Part shown: positions 31,005-40,500 of the stretch, piece after piece | How the letters are laid out: every line of letters begins with the position of its first letter | How positions within the stretch are numbered: the first letter of the stretch is position 1 | Source of the DNA: an uncultured Ruminiclostridium sp. | Lineage (GTDB): Bacteria; Bacillota; Clostridia; Oscillospirales; Ruminococcaceae | DNA: 64,000 nucleotides | Reading direction: 5' to 3' | Assembly: GCA_934490165.1 (NCBI GenBank) | Contig: CAKSTB010000004.1 | Span: forward strand, 87,897-151,896 | Notes under the pieces: generated by a model | Told to the model about the DNA's origin: nothing | Seen by the model: the letters and a program-made list of their open reading frames with translations, nothing else | Databases searched by the model: none | Position numbers and translations under genes: made by a program

Positions 31005-33326
31005 CTACACCGTAATTATCCCATTTTTAACGCACGTTTCAAGCATAAGGCGCTTTGTCTGTCCGCCGGCTTCAAAGTACACCGTACCTATGCCGAGCTT
31101 GTCAATACTTCTGATAACACCGTTGCCGAAAACACTGTGATACAGCTTATCTCCCTCTTTGGGCATAACGACCCGCTTTGACGGCACTATATCCGCCTTT
31201 GCACTGTCATTGGTGTTCAGCTTGTCAAGCTCCTCCTTAGTAATATAGTGTGCAGTTCTGTCGCGGTCTTTCAGCATTTCTTCAAGCGTCTTAAGCTCAC
31301 TCCTGCCGTTTGCATACCTTATATACAGCTTATCGTTGCAGTATGCTGTAACAACGCCCTTGCCGCTTTCCCTGTCGCAGTATTCACGTCCGAGCATATC
31401 TCTTGCAAACAGCGAAAAGAAAATGTCATTGCTGTCGGTGTATTCGATCGGGATATCGCGGTCGACCTCGCTTACAAACTCCGAACTTTCGCCGGTGCAC
31501 GAGAAAAGATACAACTCCTTTTTGGCTCTTGTCATAGCAACATAGAACAGTCTGCGTTCTTCCTCATACAGCTTCACGTCTTCCTTGTCGTCAAGCTTGT
31601 CCGATGTGATTGACGGCAGTATATTATCAATCACATCAAGCAGGTATACACGGTCGTACTCAAGTCCCTTGCTTGAATGTATCGTTGACAGCGTGAAAAG
31701 GCTGTCGGGGTCGTCGGTATGCGTTGCCATTATCTCATTCAGCTCGCCGAGCCGTGAGATCAATTGCTTGCTGTTACTCACATTTCTTGCAAGCAAGCGC
31801 AGTATGTCATACTTGCCCGCATCGAAATTGTTCTTATGAACATAGTCGCTGTACTGCATTGTACGCCAGATTATGCTGAGCGTTTCCGATGCACCCGCAC
31901 TGCGTGCCTGTCCGGCATATTCCGCCATACGCATAATATTCTTACGCGAGCTGTCCGTAAGCTCTATTCCGCCGCCGGCTGTAGGTTCACCCGGACCCAG
32001 CAGTGCATCGGTTATCGGTATATGCCGCGTTGCACTAATACGGCAGGCTGTCTGTGCCGTCTGCTTATTTATGTAAAGCCCGATCTTGTAGTATATCTGC
32101 ATAAACTCATCTACGTTGTATGGGTCGTTTATGAAGTTTATTATCGATACGATATCCGTTACAGGTTTACTTGTGAAGAAGGTCTTTTCGCCGCCTTTAA
32201 GTCTGTAGCCGATACCGCTCCGTTCCAGCATATCAACGAGCGCCACAGCGCTGTCATTGTTGCGGAACAGTGCCGCTGTCTGCATTTCATTTCTCTTTGC
32301 TATCCCGCACAGAAAGTCATACTGCACCGCCCTGCCGCGGCAATGTACCGTCCTTACCGGTATTCCGGCTTCGTTCACCGCAAATATCGTCTTGTCGCGG
32401 CGGAAGCGGTTGCGGCTGACAAACGCATTTGCCGCACCTATTATCTCCGGCGTGGAGCGGAAATTCTGCTCCATAAACAGCACTTCGGCATTCTCGTATG
32501 TCTTTTCAAAGTCGGTAAGCGCATCAGGATATGCACCTCTGAATGCATATATGCTCTGATCCTCATCACCGACCATAAATATATTGCCACTGCCCTTTGC
32601 AAGCACCTTAATTATTTCGTGCTGTATCTTTGACGTGTCCTGCGCCTCATCAACACATATATAGCGGAAACGTCTGTGATAATAATCCAGTATATCGGGG
32701 CATTTTGTAAGTATATCGAGCGCTGTCACCATCTGGTCGTCATAGTCCATAAGCCCTCTGACCGCAAGCTCACTGCAATACTTTTTATAGATCTTAAGCG
32801 TGTCCGCACCGCCGCAGTCAAGCTCCGATATCTGCTCGTCTGTCAGCATCATATTCTTGGCGTATGTGATCATCGCGCCGACATCGTTTACAGCGGACGG
32901 ATCGGCAAACTCGCCCGTGATATCCTTGTATATATCAGATATAAGCCGCTTACGGTCACCCTCACGGCTCATAAGCTTCGGAATGTTCTCAGTGCCGTAC
33001 ACATTGCCGTAACGCTCTATGATCTTTGTTGATAAGCCGTTTATTGTTCGTATCTCAAGACTTCCTGCATACTCGCTCCCGAAAAACGCCGCAAAGCGCT
33101 TCTTAAGCTCAAACGTTGCGGCTCTGGTATAGGTCACGGCGAGTATCCCGGACGGCGATATGCCGCGGCAGTATATCATATATCCGAGCCGTGTTATAAG
33201 CACGGTAGTTTTTCCGCTTCCGGGCACGGCAAGCAGAAGCACAGCCCCCTCGGTAGCGGTGACTGCCTGTTTTTGCTGTGCGCTCAGATGTGAAGTGTAT
33301 CGCTCTTTGAATTCGTTTTCGGTCAT
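31005..33326 (-). CDS. UvrD/PcrA-like superfamily 1 DNA helicase
   Basis: 773 residues. Motifs of the UvrD group are all present: Q-motif LSAQQKQAV, Walker A LLLAVPGSGKTTVLITRL, motif Ia VTYTRAATFELKKR, Walker B ICVDEAQDTSKIQHEI, motif III GDEDQSIYAFRGAYPD, motif IV FRSTPEII, motif V TIHSSKGLEYDRVYLL and motif VI EERRLFYVAMTRAKKELYL. The C-terminus (about 715-773, GDKLYHSVFGNGVIRSIDK) resembles the PcrA/UvrD RNA-polymerase-binding Tudor-like domain. It would act in repair or transcription-coupled processes. The ATG at 33326 has GGAGGA six bases before it; an ATG two codons upstream touches that site. Single gene. I do not assign pcrA because paralogues are common in Firmicutes. Confidence 0.92.
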   Translation of the reverse strand: MTENEFKERYTSHLSAQQKQAVTATEGAVLLLAVPGSGKTTVLITRLGYMIYCRGISPSGILAVTYTRAATFELKKRFAAFFGSEYAGSLEIRTINGLSTKIIERYGNVYGTENIPKLMSREGDRKRLISDIYKDITGEFADPSAVNDVGAMITYAKNMMLTDEQISELDCGGADTLKIYKKYCSELAVRGLMDYDDQMVTALDILTKCPDILDYYHRRFRYICVDEAQDTSKIQHEIIKVLAKGSGNIFMVGDEDQSIYAFRGAYPDALTDFEKTYENAEVLFMEQNFRSTPEIIGAANAFVSRNRFRRDKTIFAVNEAGIPVRTVHCRGRAVQYDFLCGIAKRNEMQTAALFRNNDSAVALVDMLERSGIGYRLKGGEKTFFTSKPVTDIVSIINFINDPYNVDEFMQIYYKIGLYINKQTAQTACRISATRHIPITDALLGPGEPTAGGGIELTDSSRKNIMRMAEYAGQARSAGASETLSIIWRTMQYSDYVHKNNFDAGKYDILRLLARNVSNSKQLISRLGELNEIMATHTDDPDSLFTLSTIHSSKGLEYDRVYLLDVIDNILPSITSDKLDDKEDVKLYEEERRLFYVAMTRAKKELYLFSCTGESSEFVSEVDRDIPIEYTDSNDIFFSLFARDMLGREYCDRESGKGVVTAYCNDKLYIRYANGRSELKTLEEMLKDRDRTAHYITKEELDKLNTNDSAKADIVPSKRVVMPKEGDKLYHSVFGNGVIRSIDKLGIGTVYFEAGGQTKRLMLETCVKNGIITV

Positions 33327-33497
33327 ATACATTCCTCCGTGTATCTTATATTTTACCATATCTGTCGTCATACTGCAATATAAACCGCTCAGAGCACATC
33401 ATACAATAAGGCGGAATGTGAAAATTTCGGGAAAAGGCTTTTCTTATCGGAGATTTTGTGGTATGATAAATATATATGTACATTTTGAGGTGAACAG

Positions 33498-33992
33498 ATG
33501 AACGCACAGGAATTGGCTGCTTTGATAAAGCAGGCTCAGACAGGTGACACAGACGGTTTTGCTCAGCTGTATAAGGCTGTGTACAGACCTATATATAAAA
33601 TAGCCCGCATGGCAATGAAAAACGACGACGCGGCAGTCGAGGCGGTAAGGCTTACGGTACTTGACAGCTTTGCGGCTCTGCCTACAGCAACGCTGAACAC
33701 TACTTCCCAGTTTATAGAGTGGCTCGTAAAGATACTCTGCACAAAAATAAGACATCTCAATAAGTCGGGCGGCGAGCTTACCGCAAAAGCAGACGGCGGC
33801 ACGGAAATACGGCAGGCGCTTGACGAACTGCCTGATATAGAGCGACTTGTACTCAGCGTCAGCACGGTATGCGGCTGCAGTGCCGAGAAAACCGCAAAGC
33901 TGTGCGGATATACAGAGGAAACAGTGGGCGTGTGCCTTACCAATGCAGAGGTAACAATGAAGGCTCGTCTGCTGTCCGAACAGAGCATCTGA
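33498..33992 (+). CDS. Sigma-70-family (ECF-like) factor
   Basis: 164 residues. Region 2 is recognisable (GFAQLYKAVYRPIYKIARMAMKNDDAA, then a weakened DSFAALPTATL where ECF sigmas have DVFxxxw) and region 4 ends in an HTH (LDELPDIERLVLSVSTVCGCSAEKTAKLCGYTEETVGVCL). The central acidic DAEDxxQ motif of region 2.2 is replaced (DDAAVEAVRL), so core binding may differ. It starts 11 bases before the end-linked membrane protein gene and shares its operon, the typical layout of an ECF sigma and its membrane regulator. Ribosome binding site GAGGTGA. Function as a true sigma factor is likely but not certain. Confidence 0.75.
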   Translation: MNAQELAALIKQAQTGDTDGFAQLYKAVYRPIYKIARMAMKNDDAAVEAVRLTVLDSFAALPTATLNTTSQFIEWLVKILCTKIRHLNKSGGELTAKADGGTEIRQALDELPDIERLVLSVSTVCGCSAEKTAKLCGYTEETVGVCLTNAEVTMKARLLSEQSI

Positions 33993-34003
33993 CGGAGGAA
34001 AGA

Positions 34004-36739
34004 ATGGATAGTCTGGAACAAAAGATAAAAGAATATGTTTCTTCCGTTGAGATATCCGACAGAGTGAAGCCGGAAGAGATAAGAAAACTGCTTGAAGACA
34101 ACGGAGATATGACCGCAGGCGTGTTCCTTCGCAAGCTCAAGGAGCTTAAGATAAGCGGCTCAGACTTTTTAGAGTTGCTCGGCAACAGTAAGATAGGCAA
34201 TATGGAATTCCGCAGGATAGAGGAAAATCCTCACCTGAAGTTCGATGAACTTTTGCAGATACTGGATAACTCTGTGCTTACAGGTGACGACTACCGTATG
34301 ATAATCGCGGTTGCAACACAGCGCAAGGAGCTCACCGAGCAGAGAAAAAGAAGAGAAGAAGAAACTCTGCGCAGAATGACCGAAGAGCTGACAAACAGAA
34401 AAAATCAGCAAAAAGCCGAAGAACAGAAGCGCAATGAAGAAAAGTCGGACGATGCTGTCATTACCGAAAATGCTCCGTCTGCCACAGAAGAAACGGAAAC
34501 TGCCGAAAACGAAGCGGAAACTACCGATAATACAGACAATGCCCTGACCGATGAAAGAACCGAAGCGGCAAAGGCGATGATTTCCCGAATACAGGAGCAA
34601 CTGGATAAGGTGAATAATGTCGAAAATGTAGAAAACGGTGCAGATTATACAGAAAGTAATAGCAATGCTTCGGGATTTGCCGAAGAAGAAGCCGACAGCG
34701 ACATTTCCGATGAAAACGAACCCGCAGAAGAAAATACCGAAGATGAAGCTGATAACGAAAACAGCATAACACAGGAATTCACATTACCCGAACCTCCGCA
34801 AGAAGACGCTGTACATACGACCGATGAAGCCGAAGACTTTGACGGCATTATTTCCGATGATGAAATGATAGCGGGCAACGCAAAGGACATAGGTTCAGCA
34901 ATCGGCGAGCTTATGAACAGCGATGACAGCAGTGACAGCGAACACGATGATGAATACTATAACGAAGAATACGATGATTATGATGTCAGCGACGATGAAG
35001 ACGACTGCGTACAGATAAAGCGCAGTAAGGCTTGTCTTATAACCGCGTTTATCGGTGCGGCAATACTCGTCTGCGGCGGATTTACGCTGAATGTGCTTCA
35101 GGCGAACGGAACGATCCCCGACCTGATATATAAAGTGCCCGAAAAGCTTGAGCAGAACATAACCGACTATGCTTCACTCGTTGAGCAGGCGCAGGCGGCG
35201 AAAGACAAGATAACTTACACCCTGCCGGACAGCTTATTTGCGGTGGAGCAGAAACGTTCATCTCTTCCGAAAAACGTGTACGGAGAAACGCTGATAGCGG
35301 CGGTCAACGGCTCGGAGATACTCGGTGCTAAGGTGACGGACGGCAAGCTCAGCGGCAACTTCAGCTTTGATACAGGGCTTGAAAATGCGGGAATTGTAAA
35401 GTGCGGAGAATATTTTGCAGTTATCGGCGGCAATGCAAGCGGTAAAGGCACTGTAGTACGCACCTATGACGAAAGCGGAATGATAAGCGGGAAAGTTGTC
35501 GATGAATATATACTTTCAGGAGAATTTGTCGACTATTATACAAACGGTAGCACCGCATATCTGGTAACTTATGATCGTTTTGATATTATGAAAGCCTCGG
35601 CGGACAAGCTGACTTCTTTCCTGCCGTCATATAAACACGGAAAGGAAACTGCTGTTATACCAATAAGCAATATATATATTCCGAATAAAGTAAACACAGC
35701 TACATACTACACAACTACCGCTATAGATGTGAGCGGCAAAGACGAAGTTAAAGTACAGAGCATACTCACAGGAGATGCGGCAGGCTGTGCGGTTTCGGAA
35801 AACGGTATGTATGTTACTGACAGTCGTATTTTTGACGGCAGGTATTACAGCACGATCAGCTACACGGCTTTCAGCGAATCAATGTCCGTGCACACCTCAG
35901 GTTTGGACGACACTTTCATCAATCCGTACATGGTCGATGCAATGACCGAGGGCTTTGCGACAGTCGGAACGGTCAAATCCGAAAATTCGAACGAAAATAC
36001 AAACGGCAATGTGCTGATTACATCTCAGATAATGCTGTCGTATTTAGATGTTATGAGCATAAGCGGCAATGAGCGCATTGAATCGATAAGCGGAAAAAAC
36101 AATACTGTTACTGTTACAACAGGCGGAGAAAAACCTGTCCGTTACAGCGTAGATGTCAAAGCACAGCATGAAGTAAAAGAACCCGAAAGTACAAACAGCG
36201 TAAAGCTGGGCGATAACGTGTCGGCGGAGGTAACACTCAAAGCCGACAAGGACGGCAACAGGACAGGTATTGTGCTTGCGGTCGGCGGTGACAAAAAGGC
36301 CGAGGTAACAATTACAGCCGAAAGCAGTACTCCCGGTGACTGGAACAAGTATCTTGCAAGCCCTGTCTGCGACGACATAACCAAACTTGCATACGGAGAG
36401 AGCGGCGGAAAGATAATAATAGGCATACCTGTAGTATACTTTGACGGTATATCACAGGTAAGTCAGTGCAAGTTCTACAGCTATGCGGACGGCAAGCTTG
36501 CGTCACTCGGCGACATAACACTGTATGATGAAAAATACGAAACACTTGACTGTGAGATTGCGGGCGGTGACAAGCCGTATCTCCTTACAATGTGGGATAA
36601 CCGCGTTATAACGGCAAGCGCAGACAAGGTAAAGCTGATATCGGACACAAAGCTCAAAACAGTGGAGAAAAAAGACAGCGATACCCAGAGCAAAACCGAC
36701 AGCAAGACTGAAAGCACGACTGAAAGCAAAGGCGAATAA
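34004..36739 (+). CDS. Membrane protein with acidic cytoplasmic region and extracellular propeller-like domain
   Basis: 911 residues. Residues 1-115 are helical (LEQKIKEYVSSVEISDRVKP, then a Glu/Arg/Lys-rich coiled coil QRKELTEQRKRREEETLRR); 115-335 is a very acidic low-complexity stretch; one transmembrane helix lies at about 343-365 (ACLITAFIGAAILVCGGFTL); about 400-890 is beta-rich and resembles secreted proteins with a C-terminal beta-propeller (PF09826-like; YTLPDSLFAVEQ, TAIDVSGKDEVKVQSILTG, GCAVSENGMYVTDS, SYLDVMSISGNERIESISGK). The tail is Lys/Ser/Thr/Glu-rich. ATG at 34004 preceded by GGAGGAAAG. Its position after the sigma-like gene suggests an anti-sigma or signal-receiving role, but no ZAS or RsgI anti-sigma motif is visible. 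Confidence 0.7.
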   Translation: MDSLEQKIKEYVSSVEISDRVKPEEIRKLLEDNGDMTAGVFLRKLKELKISGSDFLELLGNSKIGNMEFRRIEENPHLKFDELLQILDNSVLTGDDYRMIIAVATQRKELTEQRKRREEETLRRMTEELTNRKNQQKAEEQKRNEEKSDDAVITENAPSATEETETAENEAETTDNTDNALTDERTEAAKAMISRIQEQLDKVNNVENVENGADYTESNSNASGFAEEEADSDISDENEPAEENTEDEADNENSITQEFTLPEPPQEDAVHTTDEAEDFDGIISDDEMIAGNAKDIGSAIGELMNSDDSSDSEHDDEYYNEEYDDYDVSDDEDDCVQIKRSKACLITAFIGAAILVCGGFTLNVLQANGTIPDLIYKVPEKLEQNITDYASLVEQAQAAKDKITYTLPDSLFAVEQKRSSLPKNVYGETLIAAVNGSEILGAKVTDGKLSGNFSFDTGLENAGIVKCGEYFAVIGGNASGKGTVVRTYDESGMISGKVVDEYILSGEFVDYYTNGSTAYLVTYDRFDIMKASADKLTSFLPSYKHGKETAVIPISNIYIPNKVNTATYYTTTAIDVSGKDEVKVQSILTGDAAGCAVSENGMYVTDSRIFDGRYYSTISYTAFSESMSVHTSGLDDTFINPYMVDAMTEGFATVGTVKSENSNENTNGNVLITSQIMLSYLDVMSISGNERIESISGKNNTVTVTTGGEKPVRYSVDVKAQHEVKEPESTNSVKLGDNVSAEVTLKADKDGNRTGIVLAVGGDKKAEVTITAESSTPGDWNKYLASPVCDDITKLAYGESGGKIIIGIPVVYFDGISQVSQCKFYSYADGKLASLGDITLYDEKYETLDCEIAGGDKPYLLTMWDNRVITASADKVKLISDTKLKTVEKKDSDTQSKTDSKTESTTESKGE

Positions 36740-36741
36740 AT

Positions 36742-37230
36742 ATGCATGAAAAGCTGATAAATGCGGCAATAAAATATGATCGTGGCGACCCGAAAAGAAT
36801 ACAGCACTTTATAAAAGTGCACAGCTTTGCAGAGCTTATCGGTGTCGGTGAGGGGCTGCCCGATGATGCTATGAAGGCACTTGAAGCGGCGGCAATACTT
36901 CATGATATAGGGATACATGAGGGTGAAAGGCTGTACGGCAGAAATGACGGTGACATACAGCAAAGGCTCGGCCCTGATATTGCAAAACAGATAATGGAAG
37001 CTGTAGGCGGATATGACGATGTGAAAGATCGCGTTATGTATCTTATAGCCCACCACCACACATACACCGACATTGACGGCAAGGACTTACAGATACTTAT
37101 CGAGGCAGATTTTATAGTCAATCTGTACGAGGACGGAGCATCGGTGAACGCGGTGAAAAATGCGTATGACAGAATATTTGTTACCGAAAGCGGTAAGAGA
37201 ATACTGAAAGGCAGCTTCGGGATCGAATAA
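36742..37230 (+). CDS. HD-domain phosphohydrolase
   Basis: 162 residues. HD metal ligands: His in IQHFIKVHSFAELI, the HD pair in AAAILHDIGIHEG, and downstream His residues in YLIAHHHTY plus a final Asp in LIEADFIVNLYE. The small single-domain HD family hydrolyses nucleotides or other phosphate esters; the substrate is not known. It starts 3 bases after the previous stop codon and is third in the operon with the sigma-like and propeller genes. A strong terminator follows. Confidence 0.88.
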   Translation: MHEKLINAAIKYDRGDPKRIQHFIKVHSFAELIGVGEGLPDDAMKALEAAAILHDIGIHEGERLYGRNDGDIQQRLGPDIAKQIMEAVGGYDDVKDRVMYLIAHHHTYTDIDGKDLQILIEADFIVNLYEDGASVNAVKNAYDRIFVTESGKRILKGSFGIE

Positions 37231-37256
37231 CGGTAAATCGGAATGAATATTTGATG

Positions 37257-37296
37257 ACAGCCGCTTCTGCGATATAACAGAGGCGGCTGTTTTTAA
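37257..37296 (+). terminator. Terminator of the sigma-propeller-HD operon
   Basis: ACAGCCGC, inner mismatched region with TTCTGCGATATAACAGA, GCGGCTGT followed by TTTTTAA. Confidence 0.85.
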
Positions 37297-37436
37297 TGAA
37301 TAATTACAGATGTGCTTTCAGTGCGGATTTTAAACTCGGAACAGTACGGAGAACAACACTTTTTATTTTGTCAAGTGTTTTTTGCGGTAATTTTAATGTT
37401 ATTTTTGCAAAAAAAGTGCTAATTTTGCAATGAGGG

Positions 37437-37465
37437 TTGACATAATCAAATATCAGTGGTACTAT
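37437..37465 (+). promoter_or_regulatory. Sigma-A promoter of the LRR/FnIII protein gene
   Basis: TTGACA, 17 bases, TACTAT. The transcript starts about 47 bases before the ATG at 37520. Confidence 0.8.
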
Positions 37466-37519
37466 TTTACTGTACGCTTGTGAAATATCACAAGAAATTA
37501 AATGATAGGAGAGCAAATT

Positions 37520-40500
37520 ATGAAGAGCAAAAAAATAGTTGCCGGTATACTTGCGGCGGCGATTACGTTATCATCGTTTACGGTGAATGGTTTTGCCGAA
37601 ACATCGTTGAACGAATCGAACGCATCTGTTGCGGACAATTCTGAGCCGACTGCCGATGACGCAAGCACCAAGCTTGTGGATATTTCGATTACCGGTCCGG
37701 GAAAAACTGTTGTAGACAACAAATTGGTTCGCACAAACATTATCAATTTGTGGGCAGGTGATGACGATGCAATTATTGCAGATGGCAAATCGTTTAAAAA
37801 TGCAAAGGAAGTAACTGTAAAATTCAGCGTATCTAATTATACAAGTGCGTTTTCCGCTTGGGTTTCATTGGCTGATCCCGATTGGAGTGTCCAGTACTGG
37901 GGTGAAGATAGCGACAGTAATGCTAATACAACAGGTACTGTGGTTGATGTAACAGGCAATGGCGAATATGAAGTGAAAGTAACATTTGATCGTGCGATTG
38001 AGAGTATGTATTTTATGGCTCTTTGTACAAGCTTTCCGGCAGATGAGCCGATAACGGACAATTCAACCGACGAAACCGAAGAGCCAGATAACGATAATAG
38101 CAATATTCCTACACTTGCAATAGAAAGTATAAGCGCGGTAATAGATCTGAGTGCACCATCTGAGCCGACACCCGGTGATTCAAGCGGTGAAATTGAAGAA
38201 CCCGATGAGCCGTATCCCGGTGATTCAAGCGGTTATGTGCCTGAACCGGGGGAGGACGAAACCGATTATATTGAAACTGTCTGCTCTTCAGTCGAGCAGC
38301 TCCAGACACCTCACCCTTATAAGAACAACTCATATTATTCTTACACATATACAGACGAAAGCTGTAGTAATCTCAAAGTGACGTTTTCTGAAGATTCATA
38401 TACAGAACAAGGCTGTGATACAGTAACAATTTACGATGAAACAGGGGAAGAATGCACAACTTTATCAGGTAATGATTTATCAGGCACATCTGTGCTGATC
38501 CCGGGAAATACAGTAAAAATAGTACTTACAACAGATAGCAGTGTAACCGACTATGGCTTTAGTGTTGAATCTGTTGAAAATGCTGACGAAGTGCCAAAGC
38601 AGGGCGATCCGGAATATGATTTTGTCATTGGTTCTGAGGCTAATATTGATACAGACGAATACATATACTATCTGAAAAAATACAAAGGTACGGGCGGAGA
38701 TATAGTTATACCATCTGAGATCAACGGTAAGAAAATAGAGAAGATAGGTAACGGCGCGTTTTCGGGTAATACTTCGCTTACAAGCATTACTATACCGGAC
38801 AGTGTGACGAGTATAGGCTATGAAGCATTCAAAGGCTGTACATCGCTTAAAAGCGTGAACATACCCGATAGCGTCAAAACAGTAGATTCAAGAGCTTTTC
38901 TGAACTGTACTTCTCTTAAGAGCATTACGATACCCGAAGGCGTCCAGAATATATACGACTATGCTTTCGGATATATAACAGATACGGATTCAGATGCAAT
39001 AATTAAAGACGAGGATTTTGTAATAAATTACGTCAGCGGCTCAACCGCTCACTATTACGCATATTCCAACGGCTTTACGGATGAAAAATATTTTACAGAC
39101 GCAAAGTACTTTATCACATCAGAGAAAAATGACGGTACGATCCGCATTACAGGTACGACAGGACACCTGCGCTCTGCTATAATACCTGAATATATAAACG
39201 GTAAAAAGGTTACCGAGATAACAGAACTTAGCGAAGTGGACATGATAAGCGGTAATATCGGAATACCTTTCTCTTATCTTGACAGCGTGTATATACCGAA
39301 GACGGTTGAGTATATAAGCGGCGGAAGCTTCAGAAGCTGCTGGGGTATATCGATTATTGAGGTTGATGAAGATAATCCTTATTACACAAGCAATAATAAC
39401 GTGCTTTATAATAAGGATATGACAGAGCTTGTTTTCCATTCGTCAGGATTATATGACAATGTGTTTGTTATCCCAGACAGCGTAAAAACTATAGGAGCGA
39501 AAGCTTTTTCGGATAACACGACCGTTGAGGAAATAATTCTCGGAGCAAATGTTACCGTAATAGAAGACAACGCTTTTGAAAACTGCAGAAGTGTGAAAAC
39601 AATTTCAATACCGGAAGGCGTTACAAAGATAGGCGATAATGCTTTTGAAAGATGTATCGAACTGAAGAGTGTAACGTTACCGGAAAGCTTAGTTACTGTA
39701 GGATATGCGGCTTTCAATAATTGTACTTCTCTGACTGAGATTTATATACCTGCCGGCGTTACAACGCTGGGAGAGGCTGTATTCTCAGACTGCACCGGTC
39801 TTGAAAAAATTGAGGTCAGCGAAAACAATAAAAATTATTGCAGTAAGTCGGGCGTTCTTTTCGACAAGGACGTGACAAAGCTCTTATTCTATCCTATTGC
39901 AAAAACAGATAAAAGCTACACAGTGCCTGACGGCATTGTTGAAATCGGAAGCAAGATTTTCAGCTCAAGTAAATCACTTACTGAAATAAAAATACCCGAT
40001 TCAGTTAAAAAAATCGGTTATGGGGCATTTATGGATTGTGTTTCACTGGTTGATATCAATCTTCCTGACAGCATAACCGATATCGATATGAGTGCATTCA
40101 ACGGTTGCTCATCTCTTGAAAATATTACACTGCCTAAAAATCTGAAGGTTATAAAAAACGCAACATTCTATAACTGTGAAGCGCTGAAAACGGTTGTTTT
40201 ACCTGATGGTCTGGAAACTATCGAATCGTTAGCATTCGATACGTGTACTTCACTTGATAATGTTGTGATACCCGACAGTGTAACTGTTATTGAACAAAGT
40301 GCATTCAGCGATTGTACATCACTCGGTAATATAAAAATGTCAAATAATGTGACCGCTATAGGTTCAAGGGCATTTGAAGGTACGCTTTTCGTAAATAATC
40401 AGAATACCGATGTCAAGTATCTGGCTAACTGGGCAATAGACAGTAACAGAAATGCGGAAAATATTACTGTCAAGGAAGGTACAATAGGCTTAGCGGGCGG

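Noticed and set aside
31764..32633. Long open frame (289 residues) antisense to the helicase gene
   Set aside because: It lies entirely opposite the conserved helicase, has Cys/Arg/Tyr-rich composition typical of a shadow frame, and has no ribosome binding site or family match.
37350..37385. AACACTT/AAGTGTT inverted repeat as a second terminator after the HD gene
   Set aside because: The stem is AT-rich and weak with a long loop; the hairpin at 37257-37296 is the clear terminator.
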